This document shows positions 6,171-9,103 of a stretch of 9,103 nt of DNA, in pieces. Made by a program: the position numbers and the translations under genes. Every line of letters begins with the position of its first letter. Within the stretch, counting starts at the first letter, position 1. This stretch comes from CALBRZ01 sp964511065 (GTDB taxonomy: Bacteria > Planctomycetota > Planctomycetia > Pirellulales > S012-138): NCBI GenBank assembly GCA_964511065.1, contig CAZEEG010000179.1:1-9103 (forward strand). Direction: 5' to 3'. The notes under the pieces are model-generated. The model had not been told where the DNA came from. It was given only the letters and a program-made list of their open reading frames with translations, and did no database searches.

Positions 6171-7534
6171 GCCGCGTGCCCCATCTCCGAGTCGTTACCG
6201 TTCAATTGGCGGCCGGGCAGCGCATGACTGAGCCGGGCATTGAGCAGATGGATGACCGCCGACAGGCTTTCCATCGTACCTTCCAGATTGAGCACGGTCG
6301 AAACGGTCGCCAGGTTGCGCTGCAGCGAGTCTTCCAGGCGGTTCATGTCGCCCAGGCCTTCAATCAGCCGCTGCAAAAGCTGGCATTGCTGCTGCTGAAT
6401 CTGCCGCTCGGCCGCGGCATCCTCGGCGGCCGCTGCCAGCGCCTGGCGCACCTGGTCCCAGTGCTGATGGTTGCGTTCGGCCAGCGACTCGGTTGAAGCC
6501 TGGACGTGCCGGGCGTGCTCGAGCAGCCCTTGCGTGAGCGCGCTCCCCAAGGCATCTTCCAGCAGTTGGCGGCCGGCGGATTGCGTTTCGTTCCAGCGTT
6601 CTTCGGCCCGAACCATGGCCTGCTCCCACAGCCTGGCTTGCCGCTGCACAAGCTCTTCGGTGGCGTGGAGCATGGCATCGGCCATGCGGCGAATGGCCAT
6701 GAACTGCGGATCGCCGCCGGTACCGCTTTCCTGGAACCGGCCCGATAGCTCCCGGGATGCCCTGGCATCGACCAGTTCCAGGAGCCTGGTTTCCTGCTTG
6801 TCTACGGCAAACTTGCCGAACATCAGCACCATGGAGAGCGAGAGTGCCAGGGCCGTGGTGTCGAAGGCCACGCCCAATGCCGCGACGACTTCTGAGAGCG
6901 AGGATTCCAGCGAGGCTGGATCGAGGTTGGCAATCGCCATCGTGATGCCGATCACCGTGCCCAGGAAGCCCAGGATCGGAATGGCCCAGATGATGACGTT
7001 GACCAGGGCATAACTGGCATAGGCCCGGTCGCCGTCCTGCTCGCTGAGGTATTTCAGTTCCTGATCGAGCGTGTCGGCGGTGCCTTTCTGCTGGACGTGC
7101 GTCAGCCCTTCGCGGAGCCGCCCCACCAGGTAATCGGCCTGCTGCCGCGCCGGCAGCGCCTCCAGTTGTGCCAGCAGGGCAGGGCAGTCGTCCGCGGTTT
7201 GCCCGCCCTCGGGAATGTCGCCCAAGACGCTATCGCGCAGCCGCCCGAACTGGCCCATGATCTGGCCGCGCTTTATCACCAGGGCAGCCATGGCCACAAA
7301 GAACATGGCCACTTCGCAGTATTCCACCGGATGCCCGCCGGCGTAGCGCATCAAGAACTGATGGGCTTCGGCGCCGAGCAGCGTTTCGAAGACACCGCCC
7401 AACAGCAGGGCATAAAAGCCGGCCGTGAGCACGGCTCCCCACACGATTGGCGAAGCACCAAATGTACGCGTCTTTCGCTTGGGCTTGGACACCGCTGCCA
7501 TCCTTTGCAAGTGGTGTGCGAATGATCGTGCCAT
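6167..7534 (-). CDS. MotA/TolQ/ExbB-family proton channel protein with long C-terminal helical tail
   Basis: A 455-residue inner-membrane protein of the MotA/TolQ/ExbB group, whose pentamers surround a dimer of ExbD/MotB-type helices and turn ion flow into mechanical work. TM helices lie at about 27-47, 71-88, 174-201 and 212-240. A cytoplasmic segment of about 85 residues separates TM2 and TM3, as in TolQ/ExbB. The family core is clear: IPILGFLGTVIGITMAIA (185-202) with Thr193, then EVVAALGVAFDTTALALS (215-232) with Thr226/Thr227. These match the conserved TM3 and TM4 threonines of ExbB/TolQ. Residues about 245-435 form a long, mostly helical tail with many Gln, Glu and Ala (strongest coiled-coil look 285-410), absent from ExbB and TolQ and reminiscent of ZorA. 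The start is uncertain: the ATG at 7534 has no ribosome site, the ATG at 7501 directly abuts AAAGG, and a GTG at 7492 has AGGA 8 bases upstream. First gene of the cluster; its stop overlaps the next start. No flagellar or TonB gene is nearby. Confidence 0.9.
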   Translation of the reverse strand: MARSFAHHLQRMAAVSKPKRKTRTFGASPIVWGAVLTAGFYALLLGGVFETLLGAEAHQFLMRYAGGHPVEYCEVAMFFVAMAALVIKRGQIMGQFGRLRDSVLGDIPEGGQTADDCPALLAQLEALPARQQADYLVGRLREGLTHVQQKGTADTLDQELKYLSEQDGDRAYASYALVNVIIWAIPILGFLGTVIGITMAIANLDPASLESSLSEVVAALGVAFDTTALALSLSMVLMFGKFAVDKQETRLLELVDARASRELSGRFQESGTGGDPQFMAIRRMADAMLHATEELVQRQARLWEQAMVRAEERWNETQSAGRQLLEDALGSALTQGLLEHARHVQASTESLAERNHQHWDQVRQALAAAAEDAAAERQIQQQQCQLLQRLIEGLGDMNRLEDSLQRNLATVSTVLNLEGTMESLSAVIHLLNARLSHALPGRQLNGNDSEMGHAA

Positions 7535-8072
7535 ATGCCATAGGTCACGGCACCGTTCACGGCACCGCGGCGCGCCTGCTGCCGATGCTCGGCCGCTTCA
7601 GATTGCGGGAGACAACGTGCTGCGGAAAGTCGCCGGCCCGCTGCCACTGCTAGTGCGATCCGGGCCTACGGTAGCCATACGTCCGCGCAAGGTGGCACTG
7701 TCCCCATGATCGGCGCATTTGACAAAACCGATACAGCGAAATCGCGAAAAGCGAAAGCCCGACTCGCCGGGGGAGCTGCCGCCATTGCTATCGACGCCCT
7801 ATTATTCCCTCGCATCGCCGCATTCATTGCAGCCAGGGCTGCCATCCCGTCGCGCTGAGATGCCCCCGCCCCCCCCTATGGCCGGCAGCCATGCTGGCAT
7901 CATCAGACCGCGCTTGGCAGGCTGCCTTTCCCCCCCTTCAAAGCTGCGAAACGCGCCCCCTCAAGCTAGGGTTTCAAAGAGTGGTGAGCAACAGGCAACG
8001 CAACGCCGCGCAGCATCGCGGGCGTGGCCTGCTCTGCCAGCACGAGGAAACCAACACGATCGAGGCCCGGCG
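7535..8072. other. Non-coding divergent intergenic region
   Basis: This 538-base stretch separates the motor-like cluster (minus) from the glycosyltransferase (plus) and should hold both promoters. A perfect TTGACA occurs at 7719-7724 on the plus strand but has no -10 match at 16-18 bases. CTATTATT at 7798-7806 could serve as a weak -10 on either strand, without a good -35. Runs of C occur at 7863-7876 and 7930-7936. Small interleaved inverted repeats around ATGGC-N5-GCCAT (7878-7892) are present. No tRNA, terminator or convincing gene was found. A 61-codon frame at 7891-8076 is discussed among the rejected items. Confidence 0.5.
7545..7568 (-). repeat. Two tandem 12-bp copies upstream of the channel gene
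   Basis: TCACGGCACCGT (7545-7556) is followed at once by TCACGGCACCGC (7557-7568); the units differ only at the last base. On the minus strand they lie 11-34 bases before the ATG at 7534, inside the expected leader. They could be a regulator site or a small chance duplication. Confidence 0.5.
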
Positions 8073-9103
8073 GTGACGACGCATACCCACGCCCATTCCG
8101 GTTCGGAGCGATCTGCCTGCGACACGCCAGCAGTGCCGGCCGATGCGGCCGTGGCCACCATCGTGGGCGAAATGACCGGCGACGATGGCCCTGCAACCCG
8201 CGGCAACGCCGCCGAAGCAAACCTCGCAGCAGCGCCCCGTAAGCCGCGCCGAGTGCTGCACCTGATCAACGGCGAGCATTTTGCGGGTGCAGAACGTGTC
8301 CAGGATCTGCTGGCCCTGTCGCTGCCGGCGTTCGGATACGAAGTGGAGTTTGCCCGCGTGCTGCCAGGCCGTTTCGACCAGGCCCGGCGTTCGACCGTTG
8401 CCCTGCACGAACTGCCGATGGGCAGCAAATTGGATCTGCGGCCAGCCTGGAAACTGGCTCGCCTGCTGCGCCGGGGCGACTTTGCCTGCCTGCACACGCA
8501 CACGCCGCGCACGGTGATGGTAGGGCGGTTGGCGGCCAGCCTTGCCCGCATCCCCCTGGTCCATCACCTGCACGGGCAGACGGCGACCGAAGTGACGGGC
8601 ACGCTGAAAACCCGCTTCTATGCGTGGCTGGAACGACGCTGTTTCCGCAAGGCAGCCCGGGTGATCGCAGTTTCAGAAACATCGCGGCAATACCTGCTTC
8701 GGCAAGGTGTACCGTCGCAGCACATCGCCCTGGTTCCCAATGGCGTTCCTTCACCTGCGGCACTCCCGGAGTTGGCACCGCCCAATGCCCATTGGCAGCT
8801 AGGCACCGTGGGCCTGTTCCGTCCCCGCAAGGGGCTGGAAACCCTGCTCGAAGCCCTGGCCCTGGCGAGGCAGCAAGGCCTGCCGGTGCGCTGGCGGGGC
8901 ATCGGTCCGTTCGAAACGGCGGAATATGAAAGCGACGTCCGGCGGCGGGCGGTGAACTTAGGCTTGGGCGATGGCCGCAGTGAAGAGGGCCCCGTCTACT
9001 TGGCTGGTTTCTGTAGCGACGTGCCGGCGGCCCTGGCGCAGTTGGACCTGTTCATCTTCCCCAGCATCCTGCCCGAAGGGATGCCGATGGTGGTGCTGGA
9101 AGC
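8073..9103 (+). CDS. GT4-family (GT-B fold) glycosyltransferase, C-terminus cut off by the window
   Basis: 343 codons are visible and the frame is open at the right edge. It likely transfers a sugar from a nucleotide-sugar donor in cell-envelope or exopolysaccharide synthesis at the cytoplasmic membrane face; donor and acceptor cannot be read from the sequence. The N-terminal Rossmann domain begins RVLHLINGEHFAGAERV (60-76), with HTHTPRTVMVGRLAASLARI and HHLHG following, as in GT4 proteins. VIAVSETS and ALVPNGVP lead to the second domain, which starts GTVGLFRPRKGLETLLEAL (244-262); Arg250 and Lys253 sit where the donor phosphates are bound. The EX7E motif is complete at Glu335-Glu343 (EGMPMVVLE). 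The GTG at 8073 is preferred because GAGG lies 7 bases upstream and codons after it have the high GC third positions of a gene. The ATG at 8172 is the alternative and would remove a 33-residue part of an Ala-rich, probably disordered leader. Confidence 0.92.
   Translation, partial: MTTHTHAHSGSERSACDTPAVPADAAVATIVGEMTGDDGPATRGNAAEANLAAAPRKPRRVLHLINGEHFAGAERVQDLLALSLPAFGYEVEFARVLPGRFDQARRSTVALHELPMGSKLDLRPAWKLARLLRRGDFACLHTHTPRTVMVGRLAASLARIPLVHHLHGQTATEVTGTLKTRFYAWLERRCFRKAARVIAVSETSRQYLLRQGVPSQHIALVPNGVPSPAALPELAPPNAHWQLGTVGLFRPRKGLETLLEALALARQQGLPVRWRGIGPFETAEYESDVRRRAVNLGLGDGRSEEGPVYLAGFCSDVPAALAQLDLFIFPSILPEGMPMVVLE

Noticed and set aside
2624..7534. Complete Zorya defence system
   Set aside because: Only a MotA-like protein with a tail is comparable; no ZorC/D/E-like gene is present and the partners look ExbD-like rather than OmpA-bearing ZorB.
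7719..7724. Perfect TTGACA as a -35 box
   Set aside because: No acceptable -10 hexamer occurs 16-18 bases downstream, so it is not called as a promoter.
7891..8076. 61-codon plus-strand frame whose TGA overlaps the GTG start of the glycosyltransferase (GTGA)
   Set aside because: The overlap is suggestive of coupling, but there is no ribosome site, no recognisable domain, and the 5' part runs over C tracts. Judged chance, though not excluded.
7961..8573. Minus-strand frames of about 196-199 residues at the glycosyltransferase start
   Set aside because: They lie opposite a clear GT4 domain and have Arg/Ala-rich translations without motifs.
1..9103. CRISPR array, insertion sequence, tRNA or rRNA
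   Set aside because: No regularly spaced long repeats, transposase motifs, terminal inverted repeats or structured RNA gene signatures were found on reading both strands.

Overview
The window looks like chromosomal DNA of a GC-rich member of the phylum Planctomycetota, possibly in or near Pirellulales. The best clue is the truncated gene at the left edge. It encodes a secreted protein with the sequence VDFNREVLPILSDRCFQCHG, the start of the planctomycete cytochrome-c-like PSCyt1 domain. The ExbB/ExbD-like cluster also has a style I associate from memory with planctomycetes. No species can be named from the sequence alone.

Layout. Positions 1-221 (minus) hold the N-terminus of the PSCyt1 protein. 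Positions 222-739 are non-coding and contain a likely sigma70-type promoter with short direct repeats upstream and a perfect inverted repeat at the expected transcription start. Positions 740-1924 (plus) encode an exported HEAT-like repeat protein. Positions 2132-2455 (plus) encode a canonical thioredoxin with its own TATAAT promoter. A strong 14-bp hairpin at 2524-2562 sits between two convergent units and probably terminates both. Positions 7534-2624 (minus) hold a three-gene cluster: a MotA/TolQ/ExbB-type channel protein with a long C-terminal helical tail, a 798-residue single-TM protein whose start overlaps it by ATGA, and, after a 136-bp gap, a second single-TM coiled-coil protein. A non-coding divergent region (7535-8072) follows. 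The window ends inside a GT4-family glycosyltransferase on the plus strand.

The most interesting part is the minus-strand cluster. Its logic is that of an ion-driven membrane motor: one TolQ/ExbB-like stator protein plus two TolR/ExbD-like partners, as in the Myxococcus AglRQS gliding motor. By eye, the TM segment of the 337-aa partner keeps the aspartate expected for proton transfer (Asp19). The 798-aa partner has a very similar 'PF-L-x-V' segment with alanine there (Ala20) and no acidic residue in its first 44 residues. If both partners share one channel, this would be an asymmetric motor with a single protonatable plug helix. The large partner also carries about 380 residues of Gly/Ser/Ala-rich linker between two small domains that resemble degenerate ExbD periplasmic modules. 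The cargo or process driven by this cluster cannot be told from the window.
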